DNA of 64,000 nt from Pelobates cultripes. Its lineage: Eukaryota > Chordata > Amphibia > Anura > Pelobatidae. Under the pieces are notes generated by a model. That model made no database searches. It saw only the letters and a list, made by a program, of their open reading frames with translations, and was not told the origin of the DNA. The position numbers were made by a program, and so were the translations under genes. Positions 42,044 through 53,598 of this stretch are shown here, piece after piece. The stretch covers positions 108,837,739-108,901,738 of the forward strand of contig OW240918.1 of assembly GCA_933207985.1 (NCBI GenBank). Direction: 5' to 3'. Numbering within the stretch: the stretch's first letter is position 1; the number at the start of each line of letters is the position of its first letter.

Positions 42044-43500
42044 ATGGGTAACTCAGAGTACTCAGGAGGAGTTTACAGCGTTGACTATAATCAAGCAGTT
42101 ACTTAAGAAAGCTGGAATGCCCCCACAGGGCACCCTAGATCCACAGATATGGAAAGAGTTTGTAGCAAACTATAAGAGATGGTTAGAAGATCATGACTTA
42201 GTAGAAGTTGCCCAAAAATGGCATGACACTGCAGTTGAATTAACTAAATGTAGTTGTAGAGAAACCACCAGAAAAGGTATACCATATTATCAATGTTTTG
42301 GACCTCTAGGGTCCCAGAGTAGGCAAGAATCTGGGAAAAATCTTGAAAACCCACCCCCTTACCCGGGTAAGGCAGGGACTCCTTTGGTCCCTAAAGACCA
42401 GGCAATTTCCCAAAATCAGGCATCGCTTGGTTCTACTATCACTAGTCAGAAAGAATATTGGATCTGTCCACGGTGCAAATGGACAAATTCGTGGGGGGAG
42501 GAAAAGTGTACAAGTTGTGGTTTCCCTAAATCCCCAGCTAACATATCGGCCCTTTAACAGAAATCAGAACCTCTCTTTCCAGTAATATTATGCAGTGGGA
42601 CTTCATATGGTTCCCCAGCCACCCCAGTAAGACCTATGGGTTCATTAGAGGAAGAGGGTAGTCCACCAGACTTAAGGGAACCCCTAGTTGCCACACTAGA
42701 CATCCCAGTGGGGCCATTAGCTCCACAATTTATTACATCCATGATACCCAACGTTGAGAGACTATACCATGAGAAGAGACAGCCAAGCTCAGGTATCCAA
42801 TACTGGGAAGAATATAAGACTTGGACACCCAGTGAACACCTGGCAATAATACAGCAGCTGCCAGATGTAGAAAAGGCCCCCTTAGCTTTAGTCCAGTCTC
42901 TACCCACCATTCAAGCTACTTAACAGTGTACCTGGATGGATTTAAAATAGATTATCACCCTAAAAGCTGGCCCCATTTGGGCAAAAATAATTGCTAGGTA
43001 TAACGACGCCAAGAAGCAACATGCAAACAGATGAATGGTTTAGAACCAAGTCTGCATCTGGAGCATGTTATTCCACTGCAATGAGAGAATGGACTAAAGT
43101 ATATACAGAGGAACTAGCCCATAAATCAGGAGATATAGTACAAGGGAAAGATGAAACTGTTTAAAAATTATTCACCAGACTACAGATGGCACTGGGTTAT
43201 ACAGATATTGAAACCACTTCCACCAGACTGCTTATTAATTGCTTCATGGATGGTCTCCACATACCCATAAGGATTGGTCTCGAAAATGCTAGACCTGAGT
43301 GGAGAAGTTTAACCTATGGTGATCTGGTAAAGGTGGCTATGGGAGTGGAAGCCAATCTAAATACTAGAAAGAGGAGCACACCTCTAATGGCACTATCTGT
43401 CCCTAGAGCTGGCAGAGACAGAAGGCAGGTAGACTGCTGGAATTGTCATGAAAGGACACATTAAACATAACTGCAGTTGTCCTCCTAAAATTAGAAACCC
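42044..43500 (+). pseudogene. retroviral gag with PPPY motif and RanBP2-like zinc finger, broken
   Basis: The ATG at 42044 begins MGNS, a candidate myristoylation signal for a matrix protein. After a frame change near 42080 a 158-codon frame runs to a TAA at 42555; it includes PPPY (a late-domain motif for budding) and then a Trp-x-Cys-x2-Cys-x10-Cys-x2-Cys array at about 42461-42522, which fits a RanBP2-type zinc finger. Capsid-like coding with YWEEY follows (to 42921), then another frame (43186-43464) reaches the start of a CCHC nucleocapsid knuckle, where a further frameshift splits the motif. Gag builds the particle shell and packages RNA. With several lesions it cannot be made whole. Confidence 0.75.
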
Positions 43501-43639
43501 CCAGGCTTCATATGATAACTCCCATGACAACCAACAACCTCCACCACCTCCCCCACCCCAATAGGAAATTGGCAACCCAGTGTCCCTACATGCTTTATTT
43601 CATTACACAGCTGGACCCTAACCCATTATCAATGTTGCA

Positions 43640-44122
43640 TTGCCCGGGGACCAGACAGTCTCTATTCTGCTCGACACTGGGGCAGCCATGTCCGTGTTGC
43701 AGGAAAAATATGTCTTCCCGAATGAGAAGTCTGAAGATGTATTATCATGTGTAGGGGTGGATGGGATCCAAAGTGACATTCCTCTTACCCTCAAACTGAG
43801 ACTGCAGCTCCATGACTCTACTGCCCTCGTAACCAGACTACTTGTCAGCCCTCATGCCCCTGCTAATCTACTAGGCAGTGATATTCTGTCTGCCCTTAAT
43901 GCAAATATCCAGTATACCCCCACCGGAAAAGTAACATTGTCTGTGCCTTTAGAGGAGAAACAACTGATATCCCTCTCAAATCTTCTGGCAACTCTCACTA
44001 TGCCCAGTCATTTTCCAGAACCTGCCATTGACTTCTCCTCAGACACTGTATCTCTCATGCTGCAAAACATCTCACAAACAGGAAAAAAGTTGTTGAACAA
44101 ATTAACATCCCCGGCAGCCTAG
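43640..44122 (+). pseudogene. retroviral aspartic protease
   Basis: An open frame of 160 codons. LLDTGA is the active-site Asp-Thr-Gly, and LLGSDIL near residue 76 is the conserved C-terminal motif of retropepsins. In the virus the enzyme dimerises and cuts Gag and Pol. The frame is intact through the protease, but it runs on for about 70 codons past the domain and ends before any reverse transcriptase. It follows the gag nucleocapsid region in another frame, so synthesis by readthrough or frameshift would be expected in the parent virus. Confidence 0.8.
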
Positions 44123-45341
44123 CCCAGCTACATTCCTGGGTCTGGTTTCCTATTGTAGTCCTTGGCTTCGCTAAGCAGCAATCTACATGCAGCCCCTGTA
44201 TGATTGCCTAGGTCACAAACCCTTTCAGTTAACCCCTGCAGTAGAGGAAGCCTTTTACACTCTTAAGTTGCTTGTCACCTCCGCTCCGGCACTGGGTCTC
44301 CCAGACCACAGATAGCCTTTCACCCCGTTTTGTACTGAACAAGTTGGTAATGCTACAGCTGTCTTCACACAGTACTATGGTGGAAAGCTAAGACCAATAG
44401 CGTACTACTCGACCAGTTTGGACCCTGTTGCCAGGGGTGCCCCTCATGTGTTAGGGCAGTGGCGACTGTTACTACCCTCTTGGACAAGGCCACTGATATT
44501 TTCTTAGATAACCACTGACCATATACACACCGCATGATATCAACAGCATACTTTCACAAAAGTCAACCAAAACACATACATCCTGCAAGGCATCTAATGC
44601 CACCTAATGTTACACTGAAAATGTGTATGGTGTTAAATCCATCTACTATGCTTCCACTGGATTTAAAAGAGGGGAGTGGATATGGTACTTGTACTTCTGA
44701 TCTTTTTTGTAAATTCACTCTCACCAGATGAGTTAGCTGAAGCACCGGCACCCCATGATTGTGCAACAATAATGGCACAAGAGACAGCAGGTTTTTCACA
44801 TGTAACTGATTCTCAATTATCTAATGCAGATTTTCAGTTTTTTGTAGATGGTTCCAGATATGCTGATAAGAAGGGAAATTTCCACACTGGATATGCTGTA
44901 GTCTCTGCACATAAGGTAATAAAAGCTGAACCACTCCCTCCTCACTGCTCTGCACAGGAGGCTGAGCTGAAGGCACTCATAAAATGTGGAAACAGCTAAT
45001 ATTTATACAGACTCTCTCTATGCCTTCGATATAGCCCATGATTTTGGTCCTATATGGCGGGCCGGTGATTTTCTCACCTCAGCAGGAACTCCAATCAAGA
45101 ACTCAAGAGTGCACTTATGGACGCTATCCTGCTACCCTCTCAAGTAGGTATCATCAAGGTGGCAGCTCACATGAAGATCACAGATGAAATTACAAAAGGA
45201 AATCACAAAGCAGATGAAGCTGCCAAGCAAGCAGCAATCCAAGTGCATCCCTCTACAAATAATACTTTCCTGCAGTTTGTCCTTACAGATGATGCCCTTG
45301 ACTACAATATACTGCTGAGCTTACAAAGACAGGCAAGCTAG
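44123..45341 (+). pseudogene. pol remnant: RT connection and RNase H, RT core deleted
   Basis: About 44200-44450 reads as the connection region after the RT (APALGLP and AYYSTSLDPVA). The fingers and palm with the YxDD site are absent between the protease and this point, so some 600-800 bp of pol are gone. RNase H follows: FFVDGSR (first Asp) and QEAEL (Glu) at 44676-44999, YTDS (Asp) just after 45000, and KGNHKADEAAK (last Asp) at 45117-45341. Three frames are used. The four metal-binding residues can all be seen but not in one frame. Confidence 0.8.
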
Positions 45342-45349
45342 GAAGAACA

Positions 45350-46312
45350 TGACCTCTGGAGGAAACTAGATGCAGAACCTGATGATGACAGAATGTGGAG
45401 GAAAGGTAAAATACTGTGTCTGCCATGAGTGTTGTATCCCATGATGGCTCAGATGGCCCATGGACCTATCCCATGCACATGAACAGCATAGTAAACACCC
45501 ATTGGGTAGCACCTGGATTTACTGTTGTAGCAGCTAAACACACCCAAGCTTGCATGATTTAAGCTAGAAACAATCCACAACAGGCTGTCAAAACACCAAG
45601 TAAGCACACACCAAGGCCACTTTACTCGTGTCAGTGACTGCAGATAGACTAAATTCAACTGCCTAAGGTAGGAGTGTATGAATATGTGTTGGTGTGCATT
45701 GATCTGTTTTCAGGTTGGCCTGAGGCCTACCCAGTGTCGAAAGCCAAAGTGACGGTCACAGCAAGTAAACTTCTGAAGGAACTGGTATGTAGATATGGGG
45801 TACCTGAAGTGATTAAAAGTGACAGAGGTAGCCATTTAACTGGGGAAATAATGCAAGAAATTATGAAAGTTTTAGGGATCAGCAAGGTCTTCCACACCCC
45901 TTATCACACCCAGAGTAGTGAGAAAGTAGAAATGGCACCTTAAAGGACAAGATTGCAAAAGCCATGCAAGATACAGGGAAGCCCTGGACTGAATGCCTTC
46001 CCCTAGCACTCTTTTCTATGAGATTCGCCCCCAATTCCAGACATGGCCTATCCCCTTTTGAGATCCTGTTTGGATGTGCCCCAAAGACAGGCCTCTACTT
46101 TTGCCCAAATGCAGCATGGTAGTATGACTGCCTATGTACAGGCCCTACACCAAGGAATAGGCAGGGTGCATAAACAAGTCTTTTATTCCATTCCAGATCC
46201 AGACTCTGATTCTGCAACTCACAAACTGCAGCCTGGGGATTGGGTGGTGATAAAGAGGCATGTGAGGAAAGACTTGAACCGAGCTTTGACGGTTTATTTC
46301 AAGTGCTCCTGA
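45350..46312 (+). pseudogene. retroviral integrase, broken
   Basis: The zinc-binding N-terminal region (about 45430-45560) is heavily damaged. The catalytic core in 45674-45943 has the first Asp in CIDLFSGW, the second in SDRGSHL and the Glu in KVE, with HTPYHTQSS between; this fits the DDE integrase. A stop at 45941 ends that frame. The C-terminal part resumes at 46043-46312 with HKLQPGDWVVIKRH, the SH3-like DNA-binding domain. In the virus it joins viral DNA to the host chromosome. Frame changes make it non-functional. Confidence 0.82.
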
Positions 46313-46399
46313 CTACAGCTACCTCAGTGATATTGGAAGGCAAACCAACGTAGGTACACGCCAGCCATTGTAAACTCGTTACACCAACAAATCAACCAT

Positions 46400-46832
46400 C
46401 ATGAAGCTATTTATATCCTATACCATTTTCAATTATATCACATTGTGTTGCCTCTCTGAAGCCTGAAAATAATAATGCATGGCAGGGTAACATATGGTTA
46501 CAAATAGCAAGAGCTTTTAATCTAACTTCCTTTTGCCTCAACCCACTACAGAATGCTATAGAATCATGTCTAGTGTCCGTACCCACACCTGTCCCCGTGC
46601 TTACAGATTATTGGTTTAAAAACTCAGATGGAATAGCCCTTAACTCCCTAGACACCCGGGAAACCACCACTCATAACATGCAGCCAGATTTTAAATATAC
46701 CCCAGAGTGGGAGATATACTTATATGTTTTGAAACCATTAAAAGGTACCCCCCCCCCCCACTCACTCATCGTACACTCAATGTGACTATTTCAGAAATAT
46801 GTTAGTATTTCACCTGTGACTGCCGACCACTA
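46400..46832 (+). pseudogene. env surface subunit, N-terminal remnant
   Basis: An ATG at about 46400 starts a short hydrophobic stretch typical of a signal peptide, ending in a stop after about 20 codons. Open stretches to 46785 then carry scattered Cys and Asn residues in more than one frame. A poly-C run at about 46747-46758 is a likely site of frame loss. Identity as surface subunit rests on position between integrase and the transmembrane part. Confidence 0.55.
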
Positions 46833-47609
46833 TTGACAAAACAACAAGGTAAGTCCCTATCATATGATTTTTGCCCACCCAAAAGGAATAGCACAAATTG
46901 TAAAAATTTTATTAGCAATATGATCTGTGATATTACTAAGTATTGTAAAAATTATAACAATACATTGTATAAAAAATATAGTTCACCCAAACATAATGTT
47001 ACACGTAAAGGCCTGCACCTAACATACAGCTACCGCAAAAATATGCAGCTTCCTCCAGGATGGGTTTTCTCATGCGGGAATATTACCTATGGTAATATAA
47101 CAGGTGGCCCCTGCACCCTCGCACGTCTAACCATGACTATGTTTTCTAAATCTAACGTGGCTTTTAAAACCACCAATTTAAGCGGGCCTAACCGGAGCAG
47201 GAGAGATGTAAAAGATACTCTTACCCCTGACTGTGACTCCAGCGTCAGATTATTGTCCCAAGCTGAATATATATCCCTGGCCATATCTTTAGTGGGCGTT
47301 CCAGGCCTAGCAACCTCTAATGCGAGATCAATTAATACTGTAGCCTGTTCCCTTGCAAAGGGTTTAAGTGTCACATCCCAGGCCCTAGAAGAGCTACGTT
47401 TGGACACCCAGGCAAATAAGAAGGTAATCCTTGGGAATAGAGCAGCAATTGACTTCTTACTATTGAAACATGGCTGTGAAACTATTGAAGATATGTGCTG
47501 TTTTAACCTATCTGACCATGGCACTGTGATCCATACACATATACAAGATTTACATGACTTAGTACAGGATATCAAACAGGATACTGGATTCTTTGTGGAT
47601 TGGGATTGA
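46833..47609 (+). pseudogene. env fragment: surface C-terminus and transmembrane ectodomain
   Basis: An open frame of 258 codons, with no ATG at the start. Several N-x-T/S sites lie in the first 115 residues. RSRR at 121-124 is a furin-type cleavage site between subunits. Cysteines at 134 and 172 flank a hydrophobic, Gly/Ala-rich stretch, the layout of an internal fusion loop. CX6CC occurs at 215-223, after a heptad-like region. Env mediates receptor binding and membrane fusion in a virus. The frame stops at 47607 and no membrane anchor is visible in the following ~30 codons, so this copy could not sit in a membrane as it stands. The internal loop plus CX6CC combination is typical of alpharetrovirus-type envelopes. 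Confidence 0.75.
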
Positions 47610-47834
47610 ACATTTGAGCTAGAAACATGGTTGACGTACCTTAACTTCCTTACAGCTCCGACTTCAGAAGGTTTTTACGATGATACAATGCTTAACAAAT
47701 GAAGAAACTCTCCTCAGCTTATGCTGGTGGTCTCTCAGTCCAAGGGAACTGTGGTGAAGAAATAATGAAAGTCCCACAGGCTTTGGCTAGCAGGCCTGGA
47801 AATACCTTGAAAATATGGGTGACCCTTGGATCAA

Positions 47835-48228
47835 AAGAGGGGAATGTGAAAGAATATCCCTTGATTCCAAGGTTCAAGCTTATAGGTGTCATATTAGATA
47901 GTCTATATTATAATTGGCTAACTTGGACTCATGAAATGCTTGATGCTCAAAACGACACTTAAGACTTCTCTTTCCCGGACCTTATCTGTTATTTGTACAT
48001 GACGTTCATCCCTATGTCTTATCTGTACTCCTTTCCTGTTATTTCACTCCCTTCCTACTACTGTTTTATGAGTATTTGCATGTAAGGTCTTACTTTTAAT
48101 ATATAAAAGCACAAACTGTTCAAATAAATGTCAGAGGCTTATTTTGATAACCAACACACATGTCTGGTGTCTGATTCATGCTTCTCCAAGTGCACTTGAT
48201 ACAATTTGGGTTCCCATAAATATAACAA
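47835..48228 (+). repeat. 3' LTR-like end of the retrovirus
   Basis: AAAAGAGGGGAA (about 47836-47847) is a polypurine tract, and the LTR would start at TGTGAAAG just after it. A TATA-like ATATAAAAG lies at 48101 and AATAAA at 48123. The right edge is unsure: ATAACA at about 48223-48228 fits a TG...CA LTR, but TTTGGGTTCCC just before it could also be a primer-binding region. No second copy is present to compare. Confidence 0.55.
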
Positions 48229-49476
48229 GGATCAATATTTAATCTCTGTCATAAACTGTTATATTGAAGTAAATTATACTTAGCTTTATGTTGAGCTTCA
48301 GCTAATCTTGGCTTTTATAAAGCTAAAATTGTTGGCATCAAGAGGGTCCCGGTTTCCTCGCATGCTCCGCTTCCACTCTAATCATCCTATAATATTAATC
48401 TCTCTGCACTTCCCGGCCGTTCCACTTTCTGATACTTTCAGCAGATCTTCATGCTTTAAGGTGTATCCTTCACCAGTTCTCTGTTACGTAAACTGTCTCT
48501 CCTGTCTCCCCATTAATGTCGCTACCCCCTGTTCGATGTTTGTAGTGTGTTTAGCATTCTCGGCGTTACCATGAGGAAAATAGCCACATCCCGTCTAGTC
48601 TGCTATGACTTCCCCCAGCGCCTCAGCCCATGCATGCAATGTCCGCATGTCCAATGCTTGTTTCATATTCATTTATTGTTATATATCACTGAGAGCTTTT
48701 TATGTATTTTATATCATATACATTGTTTCATTTTCATCATATTACAGTGTTACAAAAAAAAAAGAAATATAGACTTAACCAACATTTTATGATCGTGTCA
48801 ACATAAGGCTAATTCGTGTATAATGGAATCTAAACATTTGCTGATAAACAATCTAATAAAAAACTGTTTGAAATAACATATATAACATAATAAATCAAAT
48901 GATTAATAATATAATGCGAAAACTTCAAATATGGGAACAAATGTTCTAAGACTTACATGTTATGCATCGTTCAGCTGCAACAATTCTTCACATTCGAGAA
49001 AGTGTATAATCACAGTGACAAAGACCTAGAAGGTATAAATTGCTGACATCTTTCAAATTTAAACTTTATCCTGACTGACTTCTTGGTTTTCAGTCAATAA
49101 CTGTGCAGGTAGAATTAAATTCATGGTCAGTGGTTAAGAGATGACATCCTTCTGTCTGCTTTAAATTAGCTTCATCGATAAAAGTAAAAATAGATTTCCC
49201 ATACAAGCTATACATGTTTGAACATCTTTAAAGGTCTTTTGCACAAGCTGAATTCAGGTTGAAGCATTACAATTTGATATTGTTGAAATGGTTTTATTGT
49301 CTCATCAAGAATACTTCATTTTGTTTTACAGAAAATTGAGTGTTATCTCCTTTCTTGAAGCTTTTTACTAATGTTTGTATGTCTTTGCAAGGTGACCTCT
49401 AAATATGTAAATCTGCACTTCTGGCGTAACAACACTAGTAAAGTCACATCCCTAGATAAATGTCAATAAGAAAATA
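48229..49476. other. unassigned AT-rich DNA
   Basis: No gene or known repeat. The 88-codon and 81-codon frames at 48308-48792 lack motifs. Confidence 0.5.
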
Positions 49477-50010
49477 GATGTAAAAAAACAGATACAATTT
49501 GTCTCTTCTAATACCTTTTTCTATTGGACTAACTGAATTTTTTATTGACAAGTAGTGATGTCCCGAATGGTTCGCCGAACCCTCCCACCTCCTGGACAGC
49601 ATCCATTTTGAAGCTGCATTCTTAGTAAGCTGTCCAGGAGGTGGGAGGGTCTGGGAGGGAGGGTCTGCTGCTGATTGGCTGGAATGTGTCTGCTGACTGT
49701 GACGTACAGGGTCAAAGTTTACTCAATGATGAGTCCGCGGCGAACCGTTCGGGACATCACTATTGACAAGCTTTCGGGAGAACCTCCCTTAGTCAAGTCT
49801 AAAGCATTTCTGAGCAAGACGACACATAGAATTGAAAGTTGAGTTGTAATACATGGGTTAAAGTGACATTAGTGCAGATAAGACACAGGTTTTATAGAAA
49901 ATAGGCATCATTCTCGCAGAGTTCGTAAATATCTTGTGTGAAGAGAGAAAAAAATCAAGCAAACAGTGCAGAAGATGGTGCTAGAAGGAGAGAGTAAAAA
50001 ACAAAATAAT
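49477..50010. repeat. interspersed repeat A, copy 2, split by a hAT MITE
   Basis: It matches 12177-12466 on both sides of the MITE at 49553-49762. The shared words are ACAGAT...TTTGT, TATTGGACTAAC, GACAAGCTTTCGGGAGAACC and AGCAAGACGACACATAGAAT. Confidence 0.75.
49545..49770. mobile_element. hAT MITE with perfect 8-bp TSD
   Basis: The element is 49553-49762 (210 bp), starting TAGTGATGTCCCGAA and ending TTCGGGACATCACTA, perfect 15-bp inverted termini. TTGACAAG flanks it on both sides (49545-49552 and 49763-49770). Repeat A copy 1 has the single unoccupied site ATGACAAG at 12233-12240. The interior includes an inverted CTCCCACCTCCTGGACAG/CTGTCCAGGAGGTGGGAG pair. It encodes nothing. Confidence 0.95.
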
Positions 50011-50039
50011 TACTTATATTAAGAATGTATGAATTCCCA

Positions 50040-50320
50040 TCCAAGAGTTACAGGATATGCATGAAGGCCTGTATCCAGCATACACCTACACACATAGAGT
50101 ATATGTACAAGTATAAACAAGTACATACACAATATAAATACAACCAAATGCCCAAATATATGTACATGCACACCTACACATACATCCTCACACAAGTACC
50201 AATACATGTACCTACACATATACAAATGTGCCTACACATACATAGACCCATATATATGTATATGCATACACATGAACACATATACATATAGATACAGACA
50301 AACACATATGCATACATGGT
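50040..50320. repeat. AC-rich minisatellite
   Basis: Units such as ACACATACATAGACCCATAT and ACATGTACCTACACAT repeat with much variation. The ORFs on both strands are artefacts of the repeat. Confidence 0.75.
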
Positions 50321-50416
50321 CCTTCATTGAGTGGCCAGGCTGGGCAAAATTGTGTCCCATAGGAGTGCAGTGGGATTCTTCTTTGTAATGTAAACACAGA
50401 CTCAAAGGAATCCATG

Positions 50417-51554
50417 TTTAACCCCTTAAGGATGGCGGGCATGCTATGCCATCCTTGGGGACCCGGTTCTAAACGGCATAGCACGTCCCCACCGTCTTAT
50501 TCACTTACCCGGTCGCTGGCGATCCCACACCGGCAATCTCACTTGGGGGACTCACCTGGCATCCTAGGGAGTCCCCTGATCCTGTTCCGGCCATTGCAAG
50601 AACCTCACGATCACATGGACGACATAGCCGTCCACAGCAGTGCCAGCAGGGGAGAGTGGCTGTAATGACAGGTACCCCCCCTGCTGCCTGAAATATATAT
50701 ATATTTTAAATATTAATATATATTTATATGTATATATTGATATCAAAATACACGTAGAATGATATGATTATATATATATATAATTATATATATATTTATA
50801 TATAATATAAAATAAATAAATATGTAAATATGTTTAAAAAAATCAGACGAAGCCTGTGGAGACGTGGGAAATGCGTCACACGTACGTCATTAGAGGGGCG
50901 GACCCGGAAGCAGTCCACGTGATCGGACCGAAATCAGGAAGTGATTCGTATTCTTTGCTGTTTTACACGCTTTTATGTGGGTGGCTCTGCGAGTTTATAC
51001 CCACCACATCCCAAGTAAGGGTTTTAACTTTTGTTACTAAATAAATTGCTTGTGATGTTATTCAATTGGAGGTCCTGCCCTTCTTTTCCATACAGTATTA
51101 TTGAGCTGCCAGTGGATACATCATTTGGAACGATCTTCAGTGTGGGGATACCCCCTCTCCAAAGGAGCTTTGCAAACCCAGAGCCAGGGGAGATAGGGCT
51201 CTGGGACATGTGAGTTTTTTCCCTCATACCTCCCCAATTTTTTTATTTTATGTTTATCCAGATTGTCTGCACTATCATTTGCTCTCCTTTATATTTACAG
51301 ATTAATTTAGCGCACTTTTCTTGGTAATTAATGTTAAAACATAATATTAAAAAAATAATAATAAATAAAATAAATATATATATATGTATATATATTTGTG
51401 TAATTTCCTTCTAACTGTATTTTAAAATTAATATATATAGATATCAAAATACACGTTGAACGAAATAATATATATATCTATATACATAAGTATATACGTA
51501 TATATATCTATATATACCTATATATAAATAAAAATAATTTTAAAAAATTATATA
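50417..51554. mobile_element. TTAACCCCTTAAGGA-family element, copy B (left part)
   Basis: The left terminus TTAACCCCTTAAGGATGGCG is intact. A hairpin follows (GGCATGCTATGCC and GGCATAGCACG). The blocks CACGATCACATGG and GTAATGACAGGTACCCCCCC match copy A at 17955-18050, and AT-rich arrays with ATATCAAAATACACGTAGAA follow. The element is interrupted at about 50845-51340 and then cut by the LINE at 51555; the right end is not found. Confidence 0.75.
50842..51340 (+). mobile_element. insertion of unknown type, possibly PLE-derived
   Basis: It interrupts the AT-rich part of copy B. Near its start AGACGAAGCCTGTGGAGACG and AAATGCGTCACACG resemble the GACGAAGCC...GAAACGCGT words at non-coding ends of some Penelope-like elements. 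No coding sequence is present. The boundaries are approximate. Confidence 0.4.
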
Positions 51555-51837
51555 TTATTATTGTATTATTTATATAGCGCCAACAAATTCTGTAGCGCTG
51601 TACAATGGGTGGACTAACAGGCACATAATTGAGATCAGACCACTGGACGTACAGGAACAGAGGGGGTTGAGGGCCCTGCTCGATGAGCTTACATGCTAGA
51701 GGGAGTGGGGTATGGTGACACAAAGGGTTAAAGTAGGGGAATTAAATAGTTTGTAAGAGAAGGGTTTATTGAGTGCTTGGTAGGTCATTTTTGACAGTTG
51801 CAGGAAAGGAGTAGTGGGGTGGGGGATGAGAAACCTG

Positions 51838-53516
<1,679 letters not shown>

Positions 53517-53598
53517 AGTTTGTGGCGGACAAGGTGGTGGAAGGAGGGGGAGTCACAGGGCGAAGAAGAGCATCAAAAGTGTGAAACAGGTGTTTGGG

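Larger units (their letters stand above)
41960..48228 (+). mobile_element. endogenous retrovirus, degraded, 5' LTR not found
   Basis: The order gag (42044-about 43500), protease (43640-44122), RNase H (44676-45341), integrase (45350-46312), env (46400-47690) and a 3' LTR-like end (about 47848-48228) is that of a simple retrovirus. Each gene is broken by stops or frameshifts, and the reverse transcriptase fingers and palm are deleted. The integrase and RNase H read like the gammaretrovirus-related class, while the env transmembrane part looks closer to alpharetroviruses. The 5' LTR cannot be identified. It is an old, defective copy. Confidence 0.88.
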
